From: AWTP1-13 sp041288195
GTDB taxonomy: Bacteria; Pseudomonadota; Alphaproteobacteria; Rhizobiales; Hyphomicrobiaceae
Direction: 5' to 3'
Length of the DNA: 64,000 nt
NCBI GenBank assembly: GCA_041288195.1
Contig: JBGGME010000210.1
Span: forward strand, 1 to 64,000
The notes under the pieces are model-generated. The model ran no database searches, was not told where the DNA came from, and saw only the letters and a list, made by a program, of their open reading frames with translations. Position numbers and translations under genes: made by a program. Below are positions 24,098 to 33,230 of the stretch, in pieces; the stretch's first letter is position 1, and each line of letters begins with the position of its first letter.

Positions 24098-25461
24098 TGG
24101 CAACGGCGGCACCCTCGCGCATGGGCATCGCCTGGTTCCGCCTCGGCCTGCTCGCCGCCATGGCCGCTGTCGGCCTGGCGATTGCTGTGCTCTCGCCCAA
24201 GGTCGCACTCTTCTGCCTCATCATGCTGACCTTGCTGTTCCTGCGCCAGCCCGTCGTGCTGATCCTTGCGGCAGGCACGGCGTTCGTACATGCCTTCTTC
24301 GCCAAGAACAGCCAGGTCGAATACCTGGTGCAGGACATGTGGTTCACTGTCGACCGCGAGGTCCTGCTCGCCATCCCGATGTTTCTGCTGGCCGGCGCGT
24401 TGATGACGCGTGGCGCCATTGCCCAGCGCCTGATCAACGTGATGATTGCACTGACCGCCCCGGTGCCCGGCGGCCTGGCAGTGGCCGCAGTCCTCGCGTG
24501 CGCGGTATTCGCGGCGATCTCGGGATCCTCGATCGTCACGATGCTTGCGATCGGGACGATCATGTACCCCGGCCTCATCAAGGCCGGATACGACCGGGCG
24601 TTCTCGATCGGGTTGATCTGTTCGGCGGGAACGCTCGGGATCATGATCCCGCCGTCGATACCGATGATCCTCTACGGTCTTGCTACCGAGACCTCCATCA
24701 CGCAGCTCTTCATAGGCGGTATCGGTCCGGGCCTCCTCCTGACGGTGCTGTTTGCGATCTACAGCTGCGCAGCCAACTGGCGGCGCAAGACCGAGGCGTT
24801 CGAGGCGGGCAGGATTGCCAAGGCACTGCGAGAAGGAATCTTCGCCATGCTGCTCCCCGTTCTGCTCATGGGGGGCATCTACTCCGGCTACTTCTCGCCG
24901 ACCGAATCGGCCGCGGTCTCGCTCGTCTACGCGCTGGTCGTGGAACTCCTCATTCACCGCGAGCTCAAGCTCGCGGACTATGGCAGCGTTCTGCTCGACA
25001 CCACCAAGATGCTCGGCACGCTGCTGCCGCTCATCGCGATAGCTAACAGCCTCAACACCATCCTCGACTACGAGGGCATCGCCAAGAGCTGGGTGCAGAT
25101 CGTGCAGAGCAGCGTCAGCAGCCCGGTGATGGTCATGGTCGGCATCAACATATTGCTGCTGATGGTGGGATGCTTGATGGATGTGGGCTCGGCGATCCTC
25201 ATTTTTGGCCCACTGCTCACGCCGATCGCCAAGAACGCCGGGTTCGACCCCGTGCACTTCGGGATCATCATGACGGCCAACCTGGAGATCGGGTATCTGA
25301 CCCCGCCGGTTGGCCTCAACCTCATCGTCGCGATGGCCGCCTTCCGGGAGAGCTTCGGCTTCATCTGTCGCGCGGTCATCCCGTTCATCGTCATCATGCT
25401 GGCGTGGCTGGCCGTTGTCTGCGCCTGGCCGCCGCTCACTCTCCATCTGGTGGGAAGATGA
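24097..25461 (+). CDS. TRAP transporter large permease (DctM)
   Basis: 454-aa, about 12 helices. It has the family segments FAAISGSSIVTMLAIGTIMYP, GTLGIMIPPSIPMILYG, SPTESAAVSLVYAL and LTPPVGLNLIVAMA. Forms the transport channel with DctQ and receives substrate from the DctP protein encoded 143 bases downstream. The overlapping TGATG junction with dctQ indicates coupled translation. Confidence 0.93.
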   Translation: MATAAPSRMGIAWFRLGLLAAMAAVGLAIAVLSPKVALFCLIMLTLLFLRQPVVLILAAGTAFVHAFFAKNSQVEYLVQDMWFTVDREVLLAIPMFLLAGALMTRGAIAQRLINVMIALTAPVPGGLAVAAVLACAVFAAISGSSIVTMLAIGTIMYPGLIKAGYDRAFSIGLICSAGTLGIMIPPSIPMILYGLATETSITQLFIGGIGPGLLLTVLFAIYSCAANWRRKTEAFEAGRIAKALREGIFAMLLPVLLMGGIYSGYFSPTESAAVSLVYALVVELLIHRELKLADYGSVLLDTTKMLGTLLPLIAIANSLNTILDYEGIAKSWVQIVQSSVSSPVMVMVGINILLLMVGCLMDVGSAILIFGPLLTPIAKNAGFDPVHFGIIMTANLEIGYLTPPVGLNLIVAMAAFRESFGFICRAVIPFIVIMLAWLAVVCAWPPLTLHLVGR

Positions 25462-25505
25462 GCAGGGTCATCGGCGCGTCGACCGGCAACAACGCGCCAT
25501 GGAGT

Positions 25506-25523
25506 TGAATGAATGCTCATTCA
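25506..25523. promoter_or_regulatory. Candidate TetR operator between dctM and dctP
   Basis: TGAATGAATGCTCATTCA has perfect seven-base arms (TGAATGA/TCATTCA) around ATGC. It shares the TTGAATGA half-site with the palindrome at 23482-23501. Its place before dctP suggests a second regulated promoter for the downstream catabolic genes. Confidence 0.5.
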
Positions 25524-25604
25524 TGCGCTCTATGCGCCAAATCGAGGTGTTCCGCGCCAACGGCTCGATGACCGCAGCAACCCGGCGCACTAGGAGGAGA
25601 CGCG

Positions 25605-26606
25605 ATGCTACGCAGCTGGATCGCACTCGTATCGTTCTTGGCGATGGCTCTCGGCCCCCCCGGCCAAGTCCGGGCGCAAGAGCAGTGGAAGCTCGGCAGC
25701 CTGATGCAACCGCCGTCCTTTGGTGCCACGCTCGACGACGATTTTCTTCAGGCAATCGCCAAGGCGAGCGGCGGCAAGCTGACCGCCGAGCGCCAGTTCG
25801 TCGCCAACGAGCAGGAAATGGTGCAGCAGGTCGTGCGCGGACGCCTGCAGATGGGCGCCACGTCGGCATTCGGAGCCGGCGTGACGGTGCCTGATGCCAC
25901 GGTCGTGAGCCTGCCCTATGTGTGGTCGTCGGACGCCGAACGCAGGTATGTCACGGACAAGTTCGCTTTCCCGTTCCTGACGAAGCTGTTCGCCGAGAAA
26001 GGCCTTGAACTGCTGGCCATTCACGAGGCGGGCTACAACGGGGTGTTCTGCAAGTTTGCATGCAACAGTTCCGCCAGCATCAAGGGCGTCAAAGCTCGCG
26101 TCTCGCCGTCGGCAGCCTCGAGAGTGTTCTGGCAGTCGTTGGGCGCCAATGGGGTGTCGCTTCCCATCAGCGAGCTCTGGCCGGGGCTCGAGCAGAACCT
26201 CGTCGTTGCCGCGGACTTGCCTTTCCCCTTCTACTCCACCACGCCGGGTGCCCAATCGGCGCCGCACTTCGTGGTGACGCAGCATCTGCACCACCCGTGG
26301 ATGTATTTCGCCAACAAGGCGGCGTGGAGCGCACTGCCTGAAGATGTCCGCAAGGCGGTCATCGCCGGCCTTCCTGATGCCAATGCCGCGCGCGACCGCT
26401 GGTTCGAGGACGAGAAGAAGAAGGTGGACGCCTTCGCGGCCAAGGGCGGGAAGATCTATCTGCTGAGCGATACCCAGCGCGCCGAGTGGCAGAAGCTCGT
26501 CGAGCCGGCACTCGTGGACTACGTGAAAGGCCTCAGCCCAGGGGCCAAGGAACTCTTCGAAGAGATCCAGAAAGGCAAGAAGCAGTTCGCGGACTCGAAG
26601 AAATAG
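25605..26606 (+). CDS. TRAP transporter substrate-binding protein (DctP)
   Basis: 333-aa periplasmic solute receptor with a signal peptide (MLRSWIALVSFLAMALGPPG, cleavage after QVRA). NEQEMVQQVVRGRLQMGATS and LPYVWSSDAERRYV match the DctP fold. GKLTAERQF and ISELWPGLEQN shape the ligand pocket, but the usual Arg ligand position cannot be assigned with confidence. GGAGGAG precedes the ATG. Probable organic-acid receptor for the operon's substrate. Confidence 0.85.
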   Translation: MLRSWIALVSFLAMALGPPGQVRAQEQWKLGSLMQPPSFGATLDDDFLQAIAKASGGKLTAERQFVANEQEMVQQVVRGRLQMGATSAFGAGVTVPDATVVSLPYVWSSDAERRYVTDKFAFPFLTKLFAEKGLELLAIHEAGYNGVFCKFACNSSASIKGVKARVSPSAASRVFWQSLGANGVSLPISELWPGLEQNLVVAADLPFPFYSTTPGAQSAPHFVVTQHLHHPWMYFANKAAWSALPEDVRKAVIAGLPDANAARDRWFEDEKKKVDAFAAKGGKIYLLSDTQRAEWQKLVEPALVDYVKGLSPGAKELFEEIQKGKKQFADSKK

Positions 26607-26643
26607 TCTCCCGGCCCTGTCACGAACGCAGGAAGGGAGCTTC

Positions 26644-27702
26644 ATGGAGAAAGCCATGCGAGCCGCCAGGTTTGCGGGTACCGCAGGCGTGGGCGAGCGC
26701 GACATCGACGGATCCGCGCTCGACGCCTACCTGCGCCACAGCCTCGACGGATTCGGGGAGCTGCGAGGAATCCGCCAATTCCGAGGGGGGCAATCCAACC
26801 CCACCTATCTGCTTGAGACGCCCGATCGCCGCTACGTCCTGCGTCGGCGCCCGGGCGGCGTGCCCGAACATGCTGGGCACGCCGTCGACCGCGAGTATCG
26901 GGTCCTGAGCGCCCTGCGGGGCAGCGGTGTGCCGGTTCCCGACGCTCTGCACCTGTGCACGGACCGCGCCGTGATTGGCAGCTCCTTCTATGTCATGAGC
27001 TTCGTGGATGGCCGGCTGTTCTGGGACCTCAGCCTGCCGGGCCTCGACCCCGCCGAGCGTGCCGCCATATACGACGGCTTGAACGCTACGCTGGCGCGAC
27101 TGCACACACTCGATCCCGCGCGCCTGGGCCTTGCCGACTACGGACGGCCACAGGGCTACCTGGCCCGCCAGGTCGCCCGCTGGACGCGCGACTATCGCCA
27201 AATGGCCTCCGAGCGCATTCCGGCGATGGAAACCCTTGCGGCATGGCTTCCAGATCATCTGCCGGCTGATCAGGTGGCTCTCATCCACGGCGACTACCGG
27301 CTCGACAATATCATCCTGCATCCAACCGAGCCGCGCATCCTCGCCGTTCTCGATTGGGAGCTTTCCACGCTGGGTCACCCTATCGCCGATCTGGCGGGCC
27401 ATTGCCTGTCCTGGCACCTCAGGACAGGCACGCTCGCCGGCCTCGCCGGGGAGGATCTGGCCGGGCTCGGCATCCCCGACGAGAACGCGTATGTGCGCGC
27501 CTACCTCGAGCGCACCGGCTTCAGCGTCAACGATCTCGCGACTTTTCTCGCCTTCGCGGCGTTCCGGCTGGCCGCCATCCTGATCGGGGTGGCCAAGCGC
27601 GGCGAGGAGGGCACGGCCACCAATGACGCGGCGCGCGATTTCGGCAGGGCCGCGCGCGAAGTCGCCGATCTCGGCGCACATTTCATCCGCCGCAGGAGCT
27701 AG
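26644..27702 (+). CDS. APH-type kinase, ACAD10/11- or LvaA-like
   Basis: 352-aa aminoglycoside-phosphotransferase-fold kinase. It shows the nucleotide loop RGGQSNPTYLL, YVLRRRP with the ATP-binding Lys replaced in context by Arg, the catalytic HGDYRLDNI (Asp base) and LDWELSTLGHP (metal Asp). It is followed by an acyl-CoA dehydrogenase, an SDR and an acyl-CoA ligase. In ACAD10/11 and in Pseudomonas LvaA such kinases phosphorylate the 4-hydroxyl of an acyl-CoA so that the phosphate can be eliminated. The same role is likely here; antibiotic resistance is unlikely. Confidence 0.8.
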   Translation: MEKAMRAARFAGTAGVGERDIDGSALDAYLRHSLDGFGELRGIRQFRGGQSNPTYLLETPDRRYVLRRRPGGVPEHAGHAVDREYRVLSALRGSGVPVPDALHLCTDRAVIGSSFYVMSFVDGRLFWDLSLPGLDPAERAAIYDGLNATLARLHTLDPARLGLADYGRPQGYLARQVARWTRDYRQMASERIPAMETLAAWLPDHLPADQVALIHGDYRLDNIILHPTEPRILAVLDWELSTLGHPIADLAGHCLSWHLRTGTLAGLAGEDLAGLGIPDENAYVRAYLERTGFSVNDLATFLAFAAFRLAAILIGVAKRGEEGTATNDAARDFGRAAREVADLGAHFIRRRS

Positions 27703-27746
27703 CAGGTGCTGTCGCCGTCGACCGGTCGAGCAAAGGAAGCGTGACG

Positions 27747-28985
27747 ATGACGAGTTTCGGTGGGCTGTCGCCGCAGTCGCGGCTGCTGCGTGACAAGGTC
27801 GAGAGGTTTGTCGAGGAGCGCGTCTATCCGCTCGAGAGCAGCCTCGACGACGTCGACAACGAGGCCTACTTCGCCATCATGCGTCCACTGATGGCGGAGG
27901 CCAAGGCGGCCGGCATCTGGGCCCTGGGACACCCGCGCGAGATCGGCGGGCACGGGATGCCCTTTGCGGACTATGTGCTGATCAACGAGGTCATCGGGCG
28001 CTCCGAGCACGCCATCGTCGCGCTGGGCACGCACACGCTGCAGGACGCCCTGATGCTCCACCACTTCGCCACCAAGGAGTGGAAAGACCGCTATCTCGGC
28101 CCCCTCGTCGCGGGCGAGTTCTTTCCTTCCGTGGCCATGACCGAGCCGGGCGTTGCGTCATCCGATCCAACGCAGCTGCAGACCTCCGCGCGGCTGGAGC
28201 AGGGCCAGTGGCGCATCAACGGCCGCAAGTGGTTCACGACCTGGGCCAACCGCGCCGCCTTCTCCACGGTATTTGCGCGCACCGAACCCGACAGCACCCC
28301 CGCGCACTCGGCGTTCTCGATGATTGTCGTGCCGACCGATGCGCCGGGCTATCGGATTGTGCGCGAGGTTCCGGTGCTCGGCATGCGCGGCTGCCATTGC
28401 GAGGTCGAGCTTAAGGACGTGCGTGTGCCGGCGAGCAACCTGGTCGGTGGCCGGGGCCTGGGCTTCAAGATCGCGCAGAGACGCCTGGGTCCGGGGCGCA
28501 TCTACCATTGCATGCGCTGGCTCGGTCAGGCGCAGCGTGCCTTCGATCTCATGTGCAGGCGGGCCAACGAGCGTATCGCCTTCGGCGGCCCGCTCGCCGG
28601 CAAGCAGCTCGTGCAGAAGATGGTCTTCGACAGCGCGGCCGAGATCCAGGCCTGTCGGCTCCTGACCCTCGATGCCGCGCGCAAGCTCGATGGAGGAGAC
28701 GATGCGCGCACGGAGATTGCGGTGATCAAGGTGGTTGGCGCCCAGATGGTGCACGCGGTCATCGATCGGGCGATCCAGGTGCATGGTGCCCTGGGCGTCA
28801 CCATCGACACGCCGCTCGAGCGCATGTACCGGCACGCGCGCTTCGCACGGCTCTACGACGGGCCGGACGAAGTGCACATCGAATCGGTAGCCCGGCGGAT
28901 CCTCAAGACCTATGCCGGCGGCGGCGAATGGGATTTCGCCGCGCGCGATTCGATCGCGGCGGCCACGACGAGGGCGAGCCCATGA
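27747..28985 (+). CDS. Acyl-CoA dehydrogenase (ACAD11/LvaC-like)
   Basis: 412-aa FAD-dependent acyl-CoA dehydrogenase-fold protein. FPSVAMTEPGVASSDPTQLQ, INGRKWFTTWAN, IYHCMRWLGQAQRAFDLM, IQVHGALGVT and RFARLYDGPDEVHIESVARR are the hallmark segments. AAGGAAG is seven bases before the ATG at 27747, preferred over GTG at 27741. Its stop overlaps the SDR start (ATGA). In ACAD10/11-like systems this partner eliminates phosphate from 4-phosphoacyl-CoA, giving an enoyl-CoA for beta-oxidation. That role is inferred from the adjacent kinase. Confidence 0.88.
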   Translation: MTSFGGLSPQSRLLRDKVERFVEERVYPLESSLDDVDNEAYFAIMRPLMAEAKAAGIWALGHPREIGGHGMPFADYVLINEVIGRSEHAIVALGTHTLQDALMLHHFATKEWKDRYLGPLVAGEFFPSVAMTEPGVASSDPTQLQTSARLEQGQWRINGRKWFTTWANRAAFSTVFARTEPDSTPAHSAFSMIVVPTDAPGYRIVREVPVLGMRGCHCEVELKDVRVPASNLVGGRGLGFKIAQRRLGPGRIYHCMRWLGQAQRAFDLMCRRANERIAFGGPLAGKQLVQKMVFDSAAEIQACRLLTLDAARKLDGGDDARTEIAVIKVVGAQMVHAVIDRAIQVHGALGVTIDTPLERMYRHARFARLYDGPDEVHIESVARRILKTYAGGGEWDFAARDSIAAATTRASP

Positions 28986-29743
28986 GCCTGTCGGTCCGGC
29001 TCGATGGCCAGACGGCTCTGGTCACGGGCGCGTCGTCCGGGATCGGCCGTTTCGCTGCCAAGCTGCTGGCGCGCTGCGGGGCGCGCGTTGCCGTCGCGGC
29101 GCGCCGGCGGGAGCGGTTGGATTCGCTTGCCGCCGAGATCCGGGCAGATGGCGGCCTTGCGCAAGCGTACGAGCTCGACGTCTCAGACCCGGCGGCAATC
29201 GATGGGGTCGTTGCAAGCGTCGAGCGCGATTTCGGAACCGTTTCGGTGCTCGTCAACAATGCCGGCATCTACCTCCTGAAGGACGCCCTGTCGGCGACCG
29301 CCGAGGACCTGGACAGGCTGTACGCCGTCAACGTGCGCGGCGCTTTCCTGGTCGCGCAGTCGGTAGGCCGTCGCATGATTGCGGCCCGCATCCCAGGACG
29401 CATCGTCAATCTGGGCTCGATCGCCGGGATCAGAGCGATGCCGGAGCTTGGTGTCTACGGGATGTCGAAGGCGGCCGTGCTTCACATGACCAAAGCGCTG
29501 GCCCGCGAGTGGGCGCGCCACGGCATCAACGTGTGCGCCGTCTGCCCCGGCTATTTTCACACCGAGATGACGGACGATGCACTCAAGAGCGAGGCAGCGG
29601 GCAAGCTCATTCAAAGGCTGCCGCGACGGCGAATAGGCACGGTGGAGGACCTCGAGACCGCGCTGCTGTTCCTGGTGGCGCGGGAGTCGTCGTTCGTCAA
29701 CGGCGCCATCGTCTGCGTCGATGACGGATTGAGCATTGCCTGA
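28982..29743 (+). CDS. Short-chain dehydrogenase/reductase (LvaD-like position)
   Basis: 253-aa SDR: TGASSGIGRFAA cofactor loop, NNAGIY, NLGSIAG with the catalytic Ser, YGMSK and CPGYFHTEMT. The ATG overlaps the acyl-CoA dehydrogenase stop. It could oxidise a hydroxyl or reduce a keto group of the pathway intermediate, for example interconverting a 4-oxo and 4-hydroxy acid as in the lva pathway. Cofactor preference: the 'AAR' after the second strand suggests NADP, not conclusively. Confidence 0.85.
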   Translation: MSLSVRLDGQTALVTGASSGIGRFAAKLLARCGARVAVAARRRERLDSLAAEIRADGGLAQAYELDVSDPAAIDGVVASVERDFGTVSVLVNNAGIYLLKDALSATAEDLDRLYAVNVRGAFLVAQSVGRRMIAARIPGRIVNLGSIAGIRAMPELGVYGMSKAAVLHMTKALAREWARHGINVCAVCPGYFHTEMTDDALKSEAAGKLIQRLPRRRIGTVEDLETALLFLVARESSFVNGAIVCVDDGLSIA

Positions 29744-29762
29744 GCAGGGAGCTGGACGGACG

Positions 29763-31370
29763 ATGGGCTGGAGCGATCACCCCCGCGCGGCGACAAGGCG
29801 GGAAGTCCATTTCGGCGATCGCGTGGTGCGCTGTTTCGCAGACCGCCCCGCCGACACCTACGCGGTGTTCGAACGGGCGCTGGCGCGCTGCGCGACGAAA
29901 GAGGCCGTTGTGGCTGGAGAGCTGCGGCTGACCTATCGGGACCTCGAGGAGATCGTGGATCGCACCGCCGCCGGATTTGCGCAGCTCGGCGTGCGCGCGA
30001 ACGACCGTATCGGCGTCCTGGTGGGCAATCGCGCGGAGTACATTGTCACCGTGCTCGCGGCACTGCGCATCGGCGCCATCGCGGTCCCGATCGGCACGCG
30101 GCTGGTCGCCGACGAAATCCACTATATCCTCGGCCACTGCGGCGCAAACCTGCTGATCTACGAGTCGGAGCAGGGTGCCACGGTCGCTGCGCTCGGTCCG
30201 CTGCCCGGGTTGCGGCACCGGATCTGCTGCCCCTCGCCTGCGGCCGGCGTCGCATTCGACGGCCTCCCGCTCGATGCTCCGAAGCTGCCGGCGCGACAGG
30301 CGGCCCCGGAGGAGGACACGGCCTTCATCCTCTACACCTCGGGCACGACGGGACGCCCCAAAGGGGCGATCCTCACCCACTTCAATGTCGCCCACTCGCT
30401 GCGCCATTTCGAGCTCGCGCAGGCGTTGGGGCCGCACGAGCGTTCATTGCTCGCAGTGCCGGGGACGCATGTTACCGGCCTCGTCGCCATCATCCTGTCG
30501 ATGTTCAACGTGGGTGGGGCGGTCCTCGTTCTGCCGGCCTTCCGCGTGCAGCAGTTCCTGGAGCTGGCGGCGCGCGAGCGCATGACGCACACGGTCCTGG
30601 TCCCGGCAATGTACAACCTCTGTCTCCTCGATCCCGGCTTTACGCGCCACGACCTGTCGGCCTGGCGGCTCGGCAGCTATGGCGGTGCACCGATGCCGGA
30701 GGTGTCGATCTCGGCGCTCGGAGCGAAGCTGCCGCATCTCTCCCTCATGAACGGCTACGGCGCGACGGAGACGGCTTCGCCGACCAGCGTCACGCCGATC
30801 GGCGAAGCCCTGGAACGGCGCGACACGATCGGTCTGCCGCTGCATTGCGCGGAAGTGATCGTGGTCGACGAGCACGGCCGCGAACTACCTGCCGGGAGCA
30901 GCGGCGAGATCTGGATCAAGGGGCCCATGGTGATTCCCGGCTATTGGCAGGATCCGGAGGCGACCGCGGCGTCATTCACCGGCGGGTTCTGGCACTCGGG
31001 AGATGTCGGCTTCGCCGACGCCGAAGGCTACCTGCACCTGCTCGATCGTAAGAAGGACATCATCAACCGAGGCGGATACAAGGTGGCCAGCGTCGAGGTC
31101 GAGAACATCCTCGCCCAGCATCCGGGCGTGCTCGAGGCCGCGGTGATTGCCAAGCCGTGCAGCGTGCTCGGCGAGCGCGTGCATGCTTTCGTCAGCCGCA
31201 AGGCAGGGGCTCTGACCGAACGCGACCTTTCCGCGTTCTGTGACGGCCGGCTCGCCGATTACAAGCTGCCCGAGTCCTACACCCTCGTCGACGAGCCGCT
31301 GCCCCGCAACGGCGCCGGCAAGCTTCTGAAGCGCTCTTTGCGTGAGCAGCTAGCGCGCATTGGCAGCTAG
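29763..31370 (+). CDS. Acyl-CoA ligase, class I adenylate-forming enzyme
   Basis: 535-aa ANL-family synthetase. It has LYTSGTTGRPKGA (P-loop-like), MNGYGATET, YWQDPEATAASF, the hinge LLDRKKDIINRGGYKVASVEVE and the catalytic lysine motif PRNGAGKLLKR. It activates an organic acid to its CoA thioester with ATP. In this operon it would act first, before the kinase and dehydrogenase (LvaE-like role). Start at ATG 29763 (MGWSDH); the frame is open 27 bases upstream. Chain-length specificity cannot be read. Confidence 0.88.
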   Translation: MGWSDHPRAATRREVHFGDRVVRCFADRPADTYAVFERALARCATKEAVVAGELRLTYRDLEEIVDRTAAGFAQLGVRANDRIGVLVGNRAEYIVTVLAALRIGAIAVPIGTRLVADEIHYILGHCGANLLIYESEQGATVAALGPLPGLRHRICCPSPAAGVAFDGLPLDAPKLPARQAAPEEDTAFILYTSGTTGRPKGAILTHFNVAHSLRHFELAQALGPHERSLLAVPGTHVTGLVAIILSMFNVGGAVLVLPAFRVQQFLELAARERMTHTVLVPAMYNLCLLDPGFTRHDLSAWRLGSYGGAPMPEVSISALGAKLPHLSLMNGYGATETASPTSVTPIGEALERRDTIGLPLHCAEVIVVDEHGRELPAGSSGEIWIKGPMVIPGYWQDPEATAASFTGGFWHSGDVGFADAEGYLHLLDRKKDIINRGGYKVASVEVENILAQHPGVLEAAVIAKPCSVLGERVHAFVSRKAGALTERDLSAFCDGRLADYKLPESYTLVDEPLPRNGAGKLLKRSLREQLARIGS

Positions 31371-31401
31371 CGCGTCTGCGTCAGCCAACAGGGAACTCCG
31401 C

Positions 31402-32148
31402 ATGCGAATTGTGATCGACAGCCAGATCGAGGACCCCGATCTGATCGAACGCCGGCGCCGGCAGATGGTGGCGGCAGCGGCGAAATGCTTCGGCGTCAAT
31501 GGCTACCACCGCACGACGATCAAGGAGATCGCCGAAACGGCCGGCTTCAGTCCGGGCCTGATCTACACCTACGTCAAGGACAAGGAGGACGTTCTATTCC
31601 TCGTGATCGTTGCGCATCTCGATACCTATGCCCGCGAGATACCCAAGGCACTGGCGGGTGTCGTAGACCCCCTGGAGCGGTTCGTGGTGGCGGTGCGGGC
31701 CTACTGCGAGACCGTGGGGAGCAACGTCGACGCCACCATCCTCGCATACCGGGAGACCAAGTCGCTGGCGCGGGAACGGCAGAAGGTCTTGATGCGGCTC
31801 GAGCTCAGCACCAACAAGATCATCTCGGACTGTCTGCAGGAATGCATCTCCGCCGGCTTCGTGCGGCCGGTGAACCTGGACCTTGCAACCTATCGCATCG
31901 TCCTGCTGGCGCACGGATGGGCGCTGAAAGCATGGCACTTCCGAAAGATTACGACGCTGGCCGAGTACATCAGGGAAGGCCTGGACCTCTTCCTGCACGC
32001 GCTGCTGACCAAGCGGGGATGGCAACGCTGGCGCTCGCTCGAGCGAGCGTCCAAGGACACCGGGCCGGCGCAGATTACCTCCAAGAGGAAGCGTCGGGGC
32101 GGTGGACAGCCGCCAGCGGCAGGCTTGCATCGCGGGAAGCTGACATGA
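31402..32148 (+). CDS. TetR family transcriptional regulator
   Basis: 248-aa regulator. The N-terminal helix-turn-helix is AAKCFGVNGYHRTTIKEIAETAGFSPGLIYTYVKDKEDVL in type (written here by position, residues about 27-66); a ligand-binding helical domain follows. The C-terminus is a basic tail (TSKRKRRGG) that is unusual for the family. It is encoded in the operon and most simply controls it through the palindromes at 23482-23501 and 25506-25523. The likely ligand is an acyl-CoA of the pathway. Its stop overlaps the next start (ATGA at 32145-32148). Confidence 0.85.
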   Translation: MRIVIDSQIEDPDLIERRRRQMVAAAAKCFGVNGYHRTTIKEIAETAGFSPGLIYTYVKDKEDVLFLVIVAHLDTYAREIPKALAGVVDPLERFVVAVRAYCETVGSNVDATILAYRETKSLARERQKVLMRLELSTNKIISDCLQECISAGFVRPVNLDLATYRIVLLAHGWALKAWHFRKITTLAEYIREGLDLFLHALLTKRGWQRWRSLERASKDTGPAQITSKRKRRGGGQPPAAGLHRGKLT

Positions 32149-33230
32149 GCGCACTCTTTTCCCAGCTTTCCATCAGGGGATTGACGGTCCGGAATCGGAT
32201 CGTGATGTCGCCGATGTGCCAGTACTCCGCGCCGGGGGGATTTGCGCAACCCTGGCACATGGTCCATCTGGGCAGCCGGGCGGTGGGTGGAGTGGGGATC
32301 GTGATGGTCGAGGCCACCGCCGTCACGCCCGAGGGACGTCTGACGCCGGACGACCTGGGGATCTGGTCCGATGCCCACATGGAGGCCTTGCGCCCGGTCA
32401 CGGACTTTATCCGCAAGCACGGTGCGACGCCCGGCATCCAGCTCGCCCACGCCGGCCGAAAGGGCGCCCGCTTCAGCCCCTGGCAAGGCAACGGTCCGCT
32501 GGAGGAGGGCCGGCAATGGCCATTGCTTGCGCCGAGCCCGATTGCCTTCGCGGAGGGCTGGCAGACTCCGCGCGAGATCGACGAAGCCGATATCGCGTCC
32601 ACGGTCTCCGCCTTCCGCGCCGCCGCGCGACGCGCGCGGTCGGCAGGTTTCGACATCATCGAGGGACATTTCGCCCACGGGTATCTCCTGCACTCGTTTC
32701 TGTCGCCGCTGAGCAACAGGCGCCAGGACAGGTACGGCGGAAGTCTCGAAGGGCGGGCTGCCGTGCCCTTGATGGTGGCGCGCGCCCTGCGGGAAGAATG
32801 GCCCGAGCATCTCCCCGTATTTGTCAGGCTCTCTGTCGTCGATTGGGCGGACGGCGGGCTCGATCTCGCTCAATCGATTCAAGTCTCGAAATGGCTGCGC
32901 GAGGTCGGCGTAGACCTGATCGACTGCTCGAGCGGAGCGGTGGTCCCGAATGAGCGCTCCCCCGTTGCTCCAGGCTACCAGGTGCCGTTTGCCGCCGAGA
33001 TCCGCCGCCAGGCGAGCATCCCGACCGCCGCCGTGGGTCTCATCACCGAGCCGGCCCAGGCCGAAGAGATCCTCGCCAACGGCTCGGCCGACCTGATCTT
33101 CCTGGCGCGTGCGCTCCTGCGCGACCCGTATTGGGCGGCGATGGCATCGGAGGCTCTCGAAGATCAACCACGCTGGCCCATCCAATACGCCAGAGCGGTC
33201 GCCCGCAAGCGAACCCCTTCTGCCTGGTAG
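32145..33230 (+). CDS. NADH:flavin oxidoreductase, Old Yellow Enzyme family (YqjM-like)
   Basis: 361-aa FMN-dependent ene-reductase. RNRIVMSPMCQYSAPGGF with the YqjM-type Cys, QLAHAGRKG, SNRRQDRYGGSLEGR and FLARALLRDPYWA are typical. The active-site segment is EGHFAHGYLLHSFLSPLSN, where most relatives have E-I-H-A-A-H-G-Y-L; the second His is kept and neighbouring residues differ. It likely reduces an activated C=C bond of the imported substrate. Last gene of the TRAP/TetR locus, overlapping the regulator by four bases. Confidence 0.87.
   Translation: MSALFSQLSIRGLTVRNRIVMSPMCQYSAPGGFAQPWHMVHLGSRAVGGVGIVMVEATAVTPEGRLTPDDLGIWSDAHMEALRPVTDFIRKHGATPGIQLAHAGRKGARFSPWQGNGPLEEGRQWPLLAPSPIAFAEGWQTPREIDEADIASTVSAFRAAARRARSAGFDIIEGHFAHGYLLHSFLSPLSNRRQDRYGGSLEGRAAVPLMVARALREEWPEHLPVFVRLSVVDWADGGLDLAQSIQVSKWLREVGVDLIDCSSGAVVPNERSPVAPGYQVPFAAEIRRQASIPTAAVGLITEPAQAEEILANGSADLIFLARALLRDPYWAAMASEALEDQPRWPIQYARAVARKRTPSAW

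Noticed and set aside
26644..27702. Aminoglycoside resistance gene
   Set aside because: The APH-like fold is present, but the context with acyl-CoA dehydrogenase, SDR and acyl-CoA ligase points to an acyl-CoA kinase.
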